DNA of 64,000 nucleotides from Pollenia angustigena (GCA_930367215.1 OV884059.1:155990511-156054510), one strand, 5' to 3'. Shown: positions 48,746-59,770, counted from the first letter of the stretch. The notes: generated by a model not told the origin, from the sequence alone. Translations and numbers: made by a program.

Positions 48746-48784
48746 CACAGTGGCGCCCGTAGAGCAAACGAGGTTGCAAAAATG
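48746..48784 (+). other. Left Transib end resembling a 23-RSS
   Basis: Heptamer CACAGTG (48746-48752), identical to the consensus V(D)J heptamer; 23-bp spacer (48753-48775); then GCAAAAATG (48776-48784), which shares the CAAAAA core of the RSS nonamer (6 of 9 positions). Transib TIRs are known to resemble recombination signals. Confidence 0.85.
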
Positions 48785-49602
48785 AAAATTTTCGTGAGCG
48801 CCGACGAAGTTTTGAATACACCCATGTTATAGGAAACTTTTCAACGATTTCAAATATGCCACTCTTAATAATATCACATTAGTTTAGAAGATATAACCGT
48901 TCAAAGTTGACCGACTTTCGGTTTTCAAAATAACACACAATTTTTAGTCAATTTGTTGCGATTTCAGGTGTAATATCACGAAAAATAGGTAACGAATCGC
49001 CTTATTTTTTGTTTGTATTGATTGATGTATTTATTAAATGTATAATGATAACAAAAAATTAACTGTTTGCTTTGTGTTTCTCCTGGTAAATCACTATTTA
49101 AAAACTATACGTTTTTTCACTATTTTTCAACTTTGACGGAAAATAAAAAAAATCTATATTTTTCTATATTTGCCATATTTGCAAAACCTGTTCTTTGATT
49201 ATTTCTTTACATAATTCAAAAGGTTTTATCTGCCCGTACGTGCCCGTTTGGCTTCTAGAGGTAAAAAAGGTTAAAAAGACATGGTTGCAGAAATTGTATG
49301 GCGTCCATCCCTTATATGTTTTGACTGACAGTAGTTCGATCTATTAGTTTGAAAAAAACTACTCATTGAAATAAGCAGGTACGTACCTCACTTAAACAAT
49401 ACTTTGGCGTACAAATGGTCAAGAACAATATTGACTTATGGTCCCTACAGGTAGGCACAAATCTTATTTGGACACGTGCATAATATCAAAATTGCATTAT
49501 TCAGCCTAAATCCATATGTATGCAGGTAAATTTTTAGGCATGGTAGCATAAGGTATATATTGCAAAATAAGCATAATGCCTGGATTAGTCTACGACTGAA
49601 AG

Positions 49603-51446
49603 TTGGCGCAACAATTACTAAAACCATTAAACAATTTAAGTACTGAAAACATGGCGTTGAACAATTTAAAATTATTTGAACTGTTTAGAAAGTCAACCAC
49701 ACCAAAGTTTTTCACGGAAGCTGCTTTAGAAGAACTTGATAGCTTATACGGAAATATTGAGAGAAGCGAAATTATAAAAAATAATTTTTATCTGATATAT
49801 GCAAATATTAAGGCAAAATGGGTGAAATCTAATCGAACCATTCAGAACTTCAACTCCAAATACGAGGACTGGCTTAATGAAGACACCATCCTGGATATAT
49901 TGGCAGTAGATAAACCCACCACATCGACCAGAGGAGCAAAAGGAAGGCCAAAAAAAGTATTGAGGAGTGTTTAATTTTCACAAGAAAGAGGAAACTTGCC
50001 GATGCCACCAATGACTTGACCACGAAGCATTTATCGGACGCGCTGTCTATTAAATATACAAAGGATAGTGAAAGAGTCGCAGATAACCAAATCTGTTGCT
50101 GATGCAAGCCCACTGAGATTAAAAAGGATTAAGGAAAGCATTCCCACGCCCACAAACGCACACATTAAAAAGTATGGTTCCGAAGAAGCCTTGGCCTTGT
50201 TTATGGACTTAGAACTTTCCAAAGAGAAATATGAGAAACTACGGGCATCTTTACAAGCATATTACGCAAGCCAAAATAAATTCACGACCACTGCATACGG
50301 AGTTTACGGAAGTCTCTGCGAAAGCCAATCTGCAGGATCTCATGGGCCATACAGCAAAACGGTTGTTGGAGAGTCTTCCTGAAAATGAGGTGAAAATTCT
50401 TCCTGAGAAGTTGACATTGATCAGCAAATGGAGCTGCGATGGATCATCCGGACAAAGCGTTTATAAGCAAAGGATATCTTCCGATGACGCTACAATATCG
50501 ATCGGAAATATTTTTATGGCATCTGTTGTTCCTTTGCGGCTAAAATCTGATGTTTCCCTACACTGGAAAAATCCACGTCCGTCATCAGTGCATTATTGCC
50601 GACCAATAATGTTTCAGTTTGCAAGGGAATCGGCAGAACTCATAAGGACCACGGTGAAGGACATTGAAGAACAAATAAGCAAGATTAAGCCTACAAAGCT
50701 GCAAATTGGAGAAGGAAAATATATTGAATGCAATTACGAGTTCCACCTGACCATGGTTGACGGAAAATTCGTAAACGAACTCACAGGAACAACCTCAACA
50801 ATGTCATGCCCGATTTGCAAAAAGAGTCAGAAGAACTTTGGTAATATGGAATGTCACCATTGCACGCAAGGATAAGGTGTATGGATTTCTTGCTAAAACT
50901 GGCGTATACCCTACCACAAGAGGAGGAAAACTTCGATGAAAATACATCAATAAAGAATAAGGAAAAGATCAGAAAGAAGCAAATACAGGATGCTTTTTTT
51001 AAACAAGTTGGACTAAAAGTAGACTGTCCCAAGCACGGATACGGTAACTCAAACGATGGAAACACTTCTAGGAGATTTTTTGAAAATGATGAGGCAGTAA
51101 ATAGAATCACTGCAAAGAAAATGTCAATTCTACAAAATATGGAGAATATGCGTCGAAAACGGCATCTCTTTTAGCAGAAATGTATCCACAGAAGAAGTTG
51201 ACCCCGACCGTCCATAAAATATTGGCGCATGGCAAAGATATAATTGAGTACCAGTCTTTGCCAATTGGGGAGCTTTCTGAAGAAGCACATGAGTCTCTTA
51301 ACAATTTTTATAAAAAATATAGATTGCAGAACACATTCAAAGCATCAAGGGTAAAGCAAAATGAGAACCTCTTCAACATGTTGGCAGGATATTCCAATAT
51401 ATACCTTCTCTTACGAATTGTGATGAATATTTTACAGAAAATTTAA
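49603..51446 (+). pseudogene. Frameshifted Transib (RAG1-core-like) transposase
   Basis: The protein is spread over several frames. 49603-49974: N-terminal region ending in a basic GRPKK stretch, where an A-run shifts the frame. 50068-50300: continuation. 50300-50875: the core, with WSCDGSSGQSVYKQR (first catalytic Asp, codon 50438-50440), PRPSSVHYCRPI, then LTMVDGKFVNEL (second Asp, 50759-50761) and CPICKK. 50851-51174 continues with a PKHGYGN stretch and then stops. 51180-51446 has TVHKILAHGKDIIE and GELSEEAHESLNNF, where the catalytic Glu lies. This order and the CDG, CRP, VDG and CxxC words parallel RAG1 (ESCDGMGD, CCKPL, TGYDEK, ICTLC, KTLAH, SEGNES). At least three frame breaks make it inactive, but all three acidic residues remain. 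Confidence 0.88.
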
Positions 51447-51462
51447 AAAATAAATTAAAAAA

Positions 51463-53480
51463 GTTTTCATTAAATTATTTTTATGAAGAAAGGAATTTTA
51501 CAACATGAAAATTAATTAAAATTTATTGATAATTTTTCATTCTTGACTCAATCTGGGCTCGAACCCAGGTGTTTACGGACAGGTTACCCTGACATGTTTC
51601 GATTGCAACCACTCAATCTCCTCAGAGGGCTTGCCGTTTAACACTCGCAGCCATCGACGACTGCTGACGTCATTAGTCAAACATCAATCCTTAAACCAAA
51701 TTGTATTCAACCTTTGGTAGATCGAAATTTGCTTTGAATGATTATCTATTTTAATTTATTTTAACATGTTATTCCTTTACTTCTGTTTTTTCGTACTTTT
51801 GTCAAGAATTCTTCTTGAAGTTCAAAGTACATATTATTTGTTTTTTCATTTTTTGTCTTTCTTATTCTTGTTGACCTTTTCAGCACAACTTGAAGGACAA
51901 ATGCAAACATAGAGCTCGTGCCTTAGCTTTAACAATTATTAGTATTGTGGTTATTTTATTGAACTATTTATGGTTTTTAATCCAAATTTTTAATATTTTT
52001 TAATTAGGCTTAAGTTCATTAAATTTAGTTTTCATTAAATTATTTTTATGAAGAAAGGAATTTTACAACATGAAAATTAATTAAAATTTATTGATAATTT
52101 TTCATTCTTGACTCAATCTGGGCTCGAACCCAGGTGTTTACGGACAGGTTACCCTGACATGTTTCGATTGCAACCACTCAATCTCCTCAGAGGGCTTGCC
52201 GTTTAACACTCGCAGCCATCGACGACTGCTGACGTCATTAGTCAAACATCAATCCTTAAACCAAATTGTATTCAACCTTTGGTAGATCGAAATTTGCTTT
52301 GAATGATTATCTATTTTAATTTATTTTAACATGTTATTCCTTTACTTCTGTTTTTTCGTACTTTTGTCAAGAATTCTTCTTGAAGTTCAAAGTACATATT
52401 TTTTGTTTTTTCATTTTTTGTCTTTCTTATTCTTGTTGACCTTTTCAGTACAACTTGAAGGACAAATGCAAACATAGAGCTCGTGCCTTAGCTTTAACAA
52501 TTATTAGTATTGTGGTTATTTTATTGAACTATTTATGGTTTTTAATCCAAATTTTTAATATTTTTTAATTAGGCTTAAGTTCATTAAATTTAGTTTTCAT
52601 TAAATTATTTTTATGAAGAAAGGAATTTTACAACATGAAAATTAATTAAAATTTATTGATAATTTTTCATTCTTGACTCAATCTGGGCTCGAACCCCGGT
52701 GTTTACGGACAGGTTACCCTGACATGTTTCGATTGCAACCACTCAATCTCCTCAGAGGGCTTGCCGTTTAACACTCGCAGCCATCGACGACTGCTGACGT
52801 CATTAGTCAAACATCAATCCTTAAACCAAATTGTATTCAACCTTTGGTAGATCGAAATTTGCTTTGAATGATTATCTATTTTAATTTATTTTAACATGTT
52901 ATTCCTTTACTTCTGTTTTTTCGTACTTTTGTCAAGAATTCTTCTTGAAGTTCAAAGTACATATTTTTTGTTTTTTCATTTTTTGTCTTTCTTATTCTTG
53001 TTGACCTTTTCAGCACAACTTGAAGGACAAATGCAAACATAGAGCTCGTGCCTTAGCTTTAACAATTATTAGTATTGTGGTTATTTTATTGAACTATTTA
53101 TGGTTTTTAATCCAAATTTTTAATATTTTTTAATTAGGCTTAAGTTCATTAAATTTAGTTTTCATTAAATTATTTTTATGAAGAAAGGAATTTTACAACA
53201 TGAAAATTAATTAAAATTTATTGATAATTTTTCATTCTTGACTCAATCTGGGCTCGAACCCAGGTGTTTACGGACAGGTTACCCTGACATGTTTCGATTG
53301 CAACCACTCAATCTCCTCAGAGGGCTTGCCGTTTAACACTCGCAGCCATCGACGACTGCTGACGTCATTAGTCAAACATCAATCCTTAAACCAAATTGTA
53401 TTCAACCTTTGGTAGATCGAAATTTGCTTTGAATGATTATCTATTTTAATTTATTTTAACATGTTATTCCTTTACTTCTG
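51463..53480 (-). repeat. 565-bp satellite, left arm (three full copies plus partial)
   Basis: Units begin GTTTTCATTAAATTATTTTT at 51463, 52028, 52593 and 53158, a constant 565-bp period. Copies differ by only a few bases (for example CAGGTG against CCGGTG, ATATTATTTG against ATATTTTTTG). In minus orientation each unit has a TGACGTCAGCAGTCGTCGAT block and, about 100 bp on, CTGGGTTCGAGCCCAG, which looks like a tRNA T-arm and contains a B-box-like GGTTCGA. The array begins 17 bp after the transposase stop. Confidence 0.95.
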
Positions 53481-55369
53481 TTCGAGCCCAGATTGAGTCA
53501 AGAATGAAAAATTATCAATAAATTTTAATTAATTTTCATGTTGTAAAATTCCTTTCTTCATAAAAATAATTTAATGAAAACTAAATTTAATGAACTTAAG
53601 CCTAATTAAAAAATATTAAAAATTTGGATTAAAAACCATAAATAGTTCAATAAAATAACCACAATACTAATAATTGTTAAAGCTAAGGCACGAGCTCTAT
53701 GTTTGCATTTGTCCTTCAAGTTGTGCTGAAAAGGTCAACAAGAATAAGAAAGACAAAAAATGAAAAAACAAAAAATATGTACTTTGAACTTCAAGAAGAA
53801 TTCTTGACAAAAGTACGAAAAAACAGAAGTAAAGGAATAACATGTTAAAATAAATTAAAATAGATAATCATTCAAAGCAAATTTCGATCTACCAAAGGTT
53901 AAATACAATTTGGTTTAAGGATTGATGTTTGACTAATGACGTCAGCAGTCGTCGATGGCTGCGAGTGTTAAACGGCAAGCCCTCTGAGGAGATTGAGTGG
54001 TTGCAATCGAAACATGTCAGGGTAACCTGTCCGTAAACACCTGGGTTCGAGCCCAGATTGAGTCAAGAATGAAAAATTATCAATAAATTTTAATTAATTT
54101 TCATGTTGTAAAATTCCTTTCTTCATAAAAATAATTAAATGAAAACTAAATTTAATGAACTTAAGCCTAATTAAAAAATATTAAAAATTTGGATTAAAAA
54201 CCATAAATAGTTCAATAAAATAACCACAATACTAATAATTGTTAAAGCTAAGGCACGAGCTCTATGTTTGCATTTGTCCTTCAAGTTGTGCTGAAAAGGT
54301 CAACAAGAATAAGAAAGACAAAAAATGAAAAAACAAAAAATATGTACTTTGAACTTCAAGAAGAATTCTTGACAAAAGTACGAAAAAACAGAAGTAAAGG
54401 AATAACATGTTAAAATAAATTAAAATAGATAATCATTCAAAGCAAATTTCGATCTACCAAAGGTTGAATACAATTTGGTTTAAGGATTGATGTTTGACTA
54501 ATGACGTCAGCAGTCGTCGATGGCTGCGAGTGTTAAACGGCAAGCCCTCTGAGGAGATTGAGTGGTTGCAATCGAAACATGTCAGGGTAACCTGTCCGTA
54601 AACACCTGGGTTCGAGCCCAGATTGAGTCAAGAATGAAAAATTATCAATAAATTTTAATTAATTTTCATGTTGTAAAATTCCTTTCTTCATAAAAATAAT
54701 TTAATGAAAACTAAATTTAATGAACTTAAGCCTAATTAAAAAATATTAAAAATTTGGATTAAAAACCATAAATAGTTCAATAAAATAACCACAATACTAA
54801 TAATTGTTAAAGCTAAGGCACGAGCTCTATGTTTGCATTTGTCCTTCAAGTTGTGCTGAAAAGGTCAACAAGAATAAGAAAGACAAAAAATGAAAAAACA
54901 AAAAATATGTACTTTGAACTTCAAGAAGAATTCTTGACAAAAGTACGAAAAAACAGAAGTAAAGGAATAACATGTTAAAATAAATTAAAATAGATAATCA
55001 TTCAAAGCAAATTTCGATCTACCAAAGGTTGAATACAATTTGGTTTAAGGATTGATGTTTGACTAATGACGTCAGCAGTCGTCGATGGCTGCGAGTGTTA
55101 AACGGCAAGCCCTCTGAGGAGATTGAGTGGTTGCAATCGAAACATGTCAGGGTAACCTGTCCGTAAACACCTGGGTTCGAGCCCAGATTGAGTCAAGAAT
55201 GAAAAATTATCAATAAATTTTAATTAATTTTCATGTTGTAAAATTCCTTTCTTCATAAAAATAATTTAATGAAAACTAAATTTAATGAACTTAAGCCTAA
55301 TTAAAAAATATTAAAAATTTGGATTAAAAACCATAAATAGTTCAATAAAATAACCACAATACTAATAAT
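53481..55369 (+). repeat. 565-bp satellite, right arm in opposite orientation
   Basis: The same unit now runs on the plus strand, anchored at TTCGAGCCCAGATTGAG (53481, 54046, 54611 and 55176). Three full copies are followed by a 194-bp partial ending ACTAATAAT at 55369. The switch at 53480/53481 joins two different points of the unit, so it is a breakpoint inversion rather than a simple mirrored copy. Confidence 0.95.
53936..54056 (+). other. tRNA-like segment in each satellite unit (one copy shown)
   Basis: GTCAGCAGTCGTCGATGGCTGCGAGTG... begins like an insect tRNA-Ser (GCAGTCGT, GGC, GAGTG, TTAA) and the segment closes with CTGGGTTCGAGCCCAG (54041-54056). A second A-box-like word GATTGAGTGGTTGCA lies between. 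The span of about 120 bp is too long and irregular for a working tRNA; it looks tRNA-derived, as in a SINE head. The internal polymerase III promoter is inferred only. Confidence 0.45.
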
Positions 55370-55618
55370 AAATTAAAAAAAAAATTATTTTATTATAATT
55401 TAAAACATAAAACCCTAAAGAAAAAAAAAAAATAAAAACAATCTAAAAATGTAAAAATAATTTTTTTTAGTTACCATAAAATTGATTTTTCTACTAATTT
55501 TAACTTTGATAACCCATAAGTAGGCCCCTACAAAGCGTAGCACCCTTTCCAAACGCGCATTTCATAGGCTGAAATGCTGTTTAAACTGTTCAATTATCTT
55601 ATTCGGTTCAAAATATAT

Positions 55619-55656
55619 GATTTTTGCAACGAAAAAACTCAAATGGCGCCACTGGG
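55619..55656 (-). other. Right Transib end resembling an RSS with 22-bp spacer
   Basis: Read inward on the minus strand: CCCAGTG (55656-55650; one change from CACAGTG), a 22-bp spacer (55649-55628) and GCAAAAATC (55627-55619). The heptamer change, probably by decay, would weaken cleavage at this end. Confidence 0.85.
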
Positions 55657-55925
55657 CAACGGTGGAATGAGTGACACGTGTGTACCACTGATGGGATTTG
55701 TGGTACAATTGTACCAAATTTGGTACAATCGAAACTTAATTGGTACACTGATACAATGCATCCTTTTTTGGTACAATTAAAATAAAATACCCACGTCTTC
55801 GCAATAAAAAAATTGTATTAACATATCTCCAGCTCTGACCAGAACTACCAAAAATTGCATTATTGTTCATTTGTGTTTATGATGTAATACTAACATATGA
55901 AGTACATACATACATACATAAGTAT

Positions 55926-56712
55926 CCCAGTTGGCCAGATTGCCGTTGACGACATCGTCGTCAATCGTCAATGATGTATGCATGACTTGTCCCCCGTTGT
56001 TTAGGTTTTCTAGAAGACAATTTACAGGAAATCCTCGTGCACGACAGTTTGAGCGACGTTGTCTTGTAAGTTGTCTTCTATTTAGCTTTATATGGGACAG
56101 TATGAACGGCTTTGTCTTATAAGTTGTGCTCTATTAAACTCTATGTGGGACAGTATGAGCGACACTGTCTTATAAGTTGTCTTGTATAGAAGCTACTCAC
56201 GACAAAGTTTTCTTGAATGCTATTCAATCACTTGCTTGGTTTTCTTAAAATTCTCACATTCTTTTTTTTTAATTGTGGATTAAAATACCTACAAAAAATT
56301 TACAAATTAGTTCTAACAGTAAAACCAAAAATGATGATGAAATTATTCGCGGGCGGGAAAATGGATAACATGAAGTTAATACTTTACTTGTCAACTTTAG
56401 GATTGCTTATAGGAGTCGAATATAAAACATATAACAGAAATTAAAATTCCAACTATACTAAAAAACTGTCTGAATTAGATAACCATATAATATTTTTTGT
56501 CGTGGACGTCGAAATAGACGACATTGTCATACAGGTAGTCGTTAATGATATAGTAGGCGACATTGTCTTTCTTTGTGTCGTGCACGATTTTCGCGACACT
56601 TGTTCGAAAAAGTCGTTGACGATTTGTTCCCGCTGTCCCTCACATGTCGTGCAGAAATTAACATTGTCGTGCATCCGTCTTCGAGGATGTCTTAAAGACG
56701 TGGCCAACTGGG
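55926..56712. mobile_element. TIR element with CCCAGTTGGCCA ends and internal 60-bp units
   Basis: CCCAGTTGGCCA is inverted at 56701-56712. The core has three copies of a GGGACAGTATGAGCGACNNT with TGTCTTATAAGTTGT unit (about 56040-56190) and many GACGACATTGTCGTC words in both orientations. Frames at 56502-56759 and 56453-56848 are by-products of those words. Target duplication not resolved. Confidence 0.65.
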
Positions 56713-56742
56713 ATATTCCTGTAGCAAGCCTGAAATCAAGTA

Positions 56743-57252
56743 CAGTAAAATCCCGATAATTCGTACCCCGATAAATCGTAATTTCCGATAATTCGTAATA
56801 AACTATCGGTCCCTTGAAAAAAATCTCGTTAATTCGTAAAATTTCCATACATTTTGATCCCCTCGCTAATTCTTAATTTTTTTTTCAAATAAAATCTTCT
56901 TTACCTCTTATAAATCGTAATTGTTTGCTAACTACCACTTATAATTCGTAATAAAAACAACAGAAACATGGAAAGAATGATTTTTTGCTTACCGTTATTT
57001 TACTTTGCCTGAGTTTTTGCTTTTGCTTGTGTGTGTGTTTATTTTCTTAAGATCAGTTTGTTACATTTATAATTTTTATATATTTTATTTTTAACAATTG
57101 TTTTTTATGTTCTTTTTTTATCGTTTTAGTAAATAAATTGAAAAACCCCATTAATTCGTATTTATTTTATTTTAACCCCGTTAAATGGAAACCCCTACAA
57201 TTCGTAAAAAATGGTCGGTCCCTTGCGATTACGAATCATCGGGATTATACTG
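56743..57252. mobile_element. pogo-like miniature element with TA target
   Basis: CAGTAAAATCCCGATAATTC and, from the right, CAGTATAATCCCGATGATTC are TIRs flanked by TA (56741-56742, 57253-57254). CAGTATAAT is the start of Drosophila pogo itself. AATTCGTAA words repeat throughout. Frames at 57138-57367 overlap the right TIR and are not genes. Confidence 0.85.
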
Positions 57253-57353
57253 TATATACAAATCGCCACTTTTGTTTTTGTCTACAATTTTGTCTGCCTT
57301 TGACAAGAAAAGTGAAATTTTTGTAATTCTTTTTTATTTTGTATTCCCCCACC

Positions 57354-57560
57354 TCAATAGTGGATAGTCATGCATTTATGCTGATGGGTGTAACACTAAA
57401 AAATATCACTGTCTGAGTAGCAGGTTGCAATTTTGAAGGTAATTTGATGAAATTTTGTACATTGCTTTTACATAATTCAAAAGGACGAAACCTACAAGAA
57501 ATGGTGAGAATCGGTTCGTAGCTTCACATAGCCACCATACAAACTTCTTTCTGGAATAGT
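57354..57560 (-). mobile_element. Family B right-end fragment, reverse
   Basis: CACCTCAATAGTGGATAGTC, then GCTGATGGGTGTAACAC and a GGTTGCAATTTTGAAGGTAA block, match the right part of family B (compare 58318-58520). Confidence 0.55.
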
Positions 57561-58066
57561 TTTTGTGCCTATAAACCCTCTTGTTATTTTGGTATTTAGA
57601 TTTTGGGCAATTTGGGCAAATCTTATTTTATTGCAATTGAAATCATCTTTCCAAATTTTACCGATTCCAAGGTCAATATTTTTTATACAACTCTCGGAAA
57701 GCTTTTAATTCCACAACTTCCTAATAAATGTTGGTATTGACCAGTGTTGCCAATTTAGCCATTTAGTGGCTAGATTTAGCCATTTTTCACCCTGTTTAGC
57801 CATTAAAAAATGAGTTTAGCCTTTAGCCATTTTTTTTTAGCCATTTTTCAACTTGTTTAGCCATAACATTTTTTTGCCGTTTTTCTTTTAAAAGAATAAT
57901 TTTTATTTTATTATAAAAATTTATAAAAGTAAAATAAACATTTTGAACAATTAAAACGCCTTTAATTTAAATCACAACTTTTACACACGTTGAAAATCGC
58001 TATAAACTATGACGCTGAAACATCTTTCAAAATAAAGGAACAGTATTCCACTATTAAATTTATAAA

Positions 58067-58258
58067 ATGGATCAACACAAACATCGCTGTTCCTTTCTGG
58101 TTGCAAGTATTTCAATAAAGGGCGGTCCCAAAATTGTTTTAGAAATTTCAGAATTGACTATAAAGTTGATCTCACTTCCATGGTCTAATGCTGAACTAGA
58201 AAGGGTATCTAGCCAAGTAAACATCGTTAAAAGTAATTTGAGAAATAGGTTACATTAA
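58067..58258 (+). pseudogene. C-terminal fragment of a hAT transposase
   Basis: The frame contains SLPWSNAELERVSSQVNIVK followed by SNLRNRL. This fits the hAT dimerisation core (S-N-A-x-x-E-R-x-F-S-x-x-N-x-x-K-x-x-x-R-N), with the usual Phe replaced by Ser. The rest of the enzyme is lost, so the element is non-autonomous. Confidence 0.75.
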
Positions 58259-58317
58259 GCAACCGGTAATTCGAGTTTATCAATTAGGTAAATATTTTTA
58301 CCATAACAATACAATAT

Positions 58318-58607
58318 TTATACCACCACCACAATAGTGGAGAGGGTTCTATGCGTTTGTGCTGATGTCTATAACACCTTAAAATATTGGTCCTTAGCCC
58401 ACTTTTACGTATACCGATTAACTCGGAATCACTTTCTGATTCGAATTAACGATGTTTGTCCGGCTGGCTGGCTGTCCATGTAAACCTTGTGCGCAAAATA
58501 CAGGTCGCAATTTTGAGATTATTTGATAAAATTTGGTACAAAGGTCTAATGTGGTGTAGAGTATCATAAAGTCGAGTTTAACCGACTTTACTTTCTTACT
58601 TGTTTTT
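58318..58607 (-). mobile_element. Family B copy nested in hAT element
   Basis: Starts TTATACCACCACCACAATAG and ends ACTTTACTTTCTTACTTGTT, the reverse complements of the family B right and left ends. It is a short internally deleted copy. Confidence 0.75.
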
Positions 58608-59203
58608 TATTGTAGATCTGGACTCAAAAGGTTGGGTAAATGTTGTTGTGATTATGATTTACCTTCAAATTATTTAAAACTTATGGTTATTTGAAACTAA
58701 TGAGTGATTCCTATGAGATGAACAATAACGACATCGAATTTTTCGATGATTTAATTTTTTAATATTAATTTACGTTTATTCTTATTTACCGAATTGATTT
58801 TAACTCACAATTTTATCGTAAACAACTTTAAATGAATTTGTTATTGAATGTTTATGTGTTTTTATTTAAAAAACCTTTTAGCCATTCTTTAGCCCATTTT
58901 TAGCCATTTTTTAGCCATTTTTTCCGTAAATTTAGCCATTTTTGGTCACCAAGTTTTGGCAACACTGGTATTGACATACAAATTGGCTATAATATAAGAT
59001 AGCAACCATATCATCAATAATGTTGTGCTGGTGGAACCAATATTAAACATAGGACCCATATAAGTGCCCTTCCTAAAATCACTTAAGGGAAAGAAAATCT
59101 CAAATATATGAAGATATCTAAAAAATTATTCAAACAAAGAACTTTCACATTGATGGTCCATGATTGCCCATGGATCCCAAATAGAGTCTTTATATTCAGT
59201 GGA

Positions 59204-59262
59204 GTGGCGTATCAAATGGTCGGGCTTGACCGACTATAGTTTTTTACTTGTTTTGTTTTTAA
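59204..59262 (-). mobile_element. Family B left-end fragment
   Basis: GGTCGGGCTTGACCGACTAT then TTTTTTACTTGTTTTG is the reverse of the family B start. Confidence 0.55.
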
Positions 59263-59635
59263 TGTTATTGAATAATATAAGTGTTATGAATTACTATATG
59301 TGCTTCTTTATTTTATAGCGAAGTTTTGGTACACTTTTGCCATTGAGACGGTACAATTTAAGAATTGTCAGATCCCAACAACTATAATATTCATAAGCTG
59401 GCTAAGCTACTGTCAAAAATTAACAAAAAGCCTCTCAAAAGCATCTACAAAAAAAAAAAAAAACAAAAAGAAAAACAAAAAATATTTTATTCCATACGGA
59501 AAGTGCGATCTGTTTCGCACTTTGCTTAAGCAAATGCCAGTTTCATAAAATTAACCAAAAAGTTTTCTTTTGTTTGATACATATGAATCACATTTATTCG
59601 CATAATTGCTTAAGCAAACTTAAGCATATTATAGT

Positions 59636-59770
59636 TGGGCCTTTAGTAAGCTCGAATAAGTTGATAGCATTATCCTTTATAGAGCTAACACCTTCAAAAA
59701 AACGAGCAACTAAAACAAAACATTTCTTTATTGCTACATCCGTAGAATGATCAACAATCAAAGAAAATTT
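59636..59770 (-). pseudogene. hAT transposase fragment (catalytic-start region)
   Basis: The minus-strand frame reads KFSLIVDHSTDVAIKKCFVL and goes on with a RFFEG stretch to INLFEL. The FSLIxDxSTD word followed by a K-x-x-x-L-V-x-R-F/Y-F stretch is typical of ZMYM/DUF4371-type hAT transposases. The frame is open for only about 45 codons; flanking TTGCTTAAGCAAACTTAAGC suggests interruption by a miniature element. No element ends were located. Confidence 0.6.

Larger units (their letters stand above)
48746..55656 (+). mobile_element. Transib transposon, 6.9 kb, CAACG target duplication
   Basis: The left end CACAGTGGCGCCCGTAGAGC and, from the right, CCCAGTGGCGCCATTTGAG form TIRs, flanked by exact CAACG duplications (48741-48745 and 55657-55661). 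A 5-bp target, a CAC-type start and a RAG1-like transposase inside are the defining traits of Transib. Contents: left noncoding 0.8 kb, transposase relic 49603-51446, palindromic satellite array 51463-55369, right noncoding 0.29 kb. Family members I know of are about 3-4 kb, so the array roughly doubles this copy. The enzyme is broken; any later movement would have needed another source. Confidence 0.92.
57742..58967 (+). mobile_element. hAT element with CAGTGTTGCCAA ends and exact GTATTGAC duplication
   Basis: CAGTGTTGCCAA at 57742 is inverted at 58956-58967; GTATTGAC flanks exactly (57734-57741 and 58968-58975). Both ends carry many direct copies of TTTAGCCATTTTT, likely subterminal transposase-binding sites (about six at the left, five at the right). 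A transposase C-terminal fragment (58067-58258) remains, and family B is nested at 58318-58607. Confidence 0.93.

Noticed and set aside
53936..54056. Functional tRNA-Ser gene
   Set aside because: No acceptor stem or anticodon arm of normal spacing; the T-loop in the array copies is one base short.
51463..55369. CRISPR array or phage-like repeats
   Set aside because: Repeat length 565 bp without spacers, in an insect transposon; no cas-like genes.
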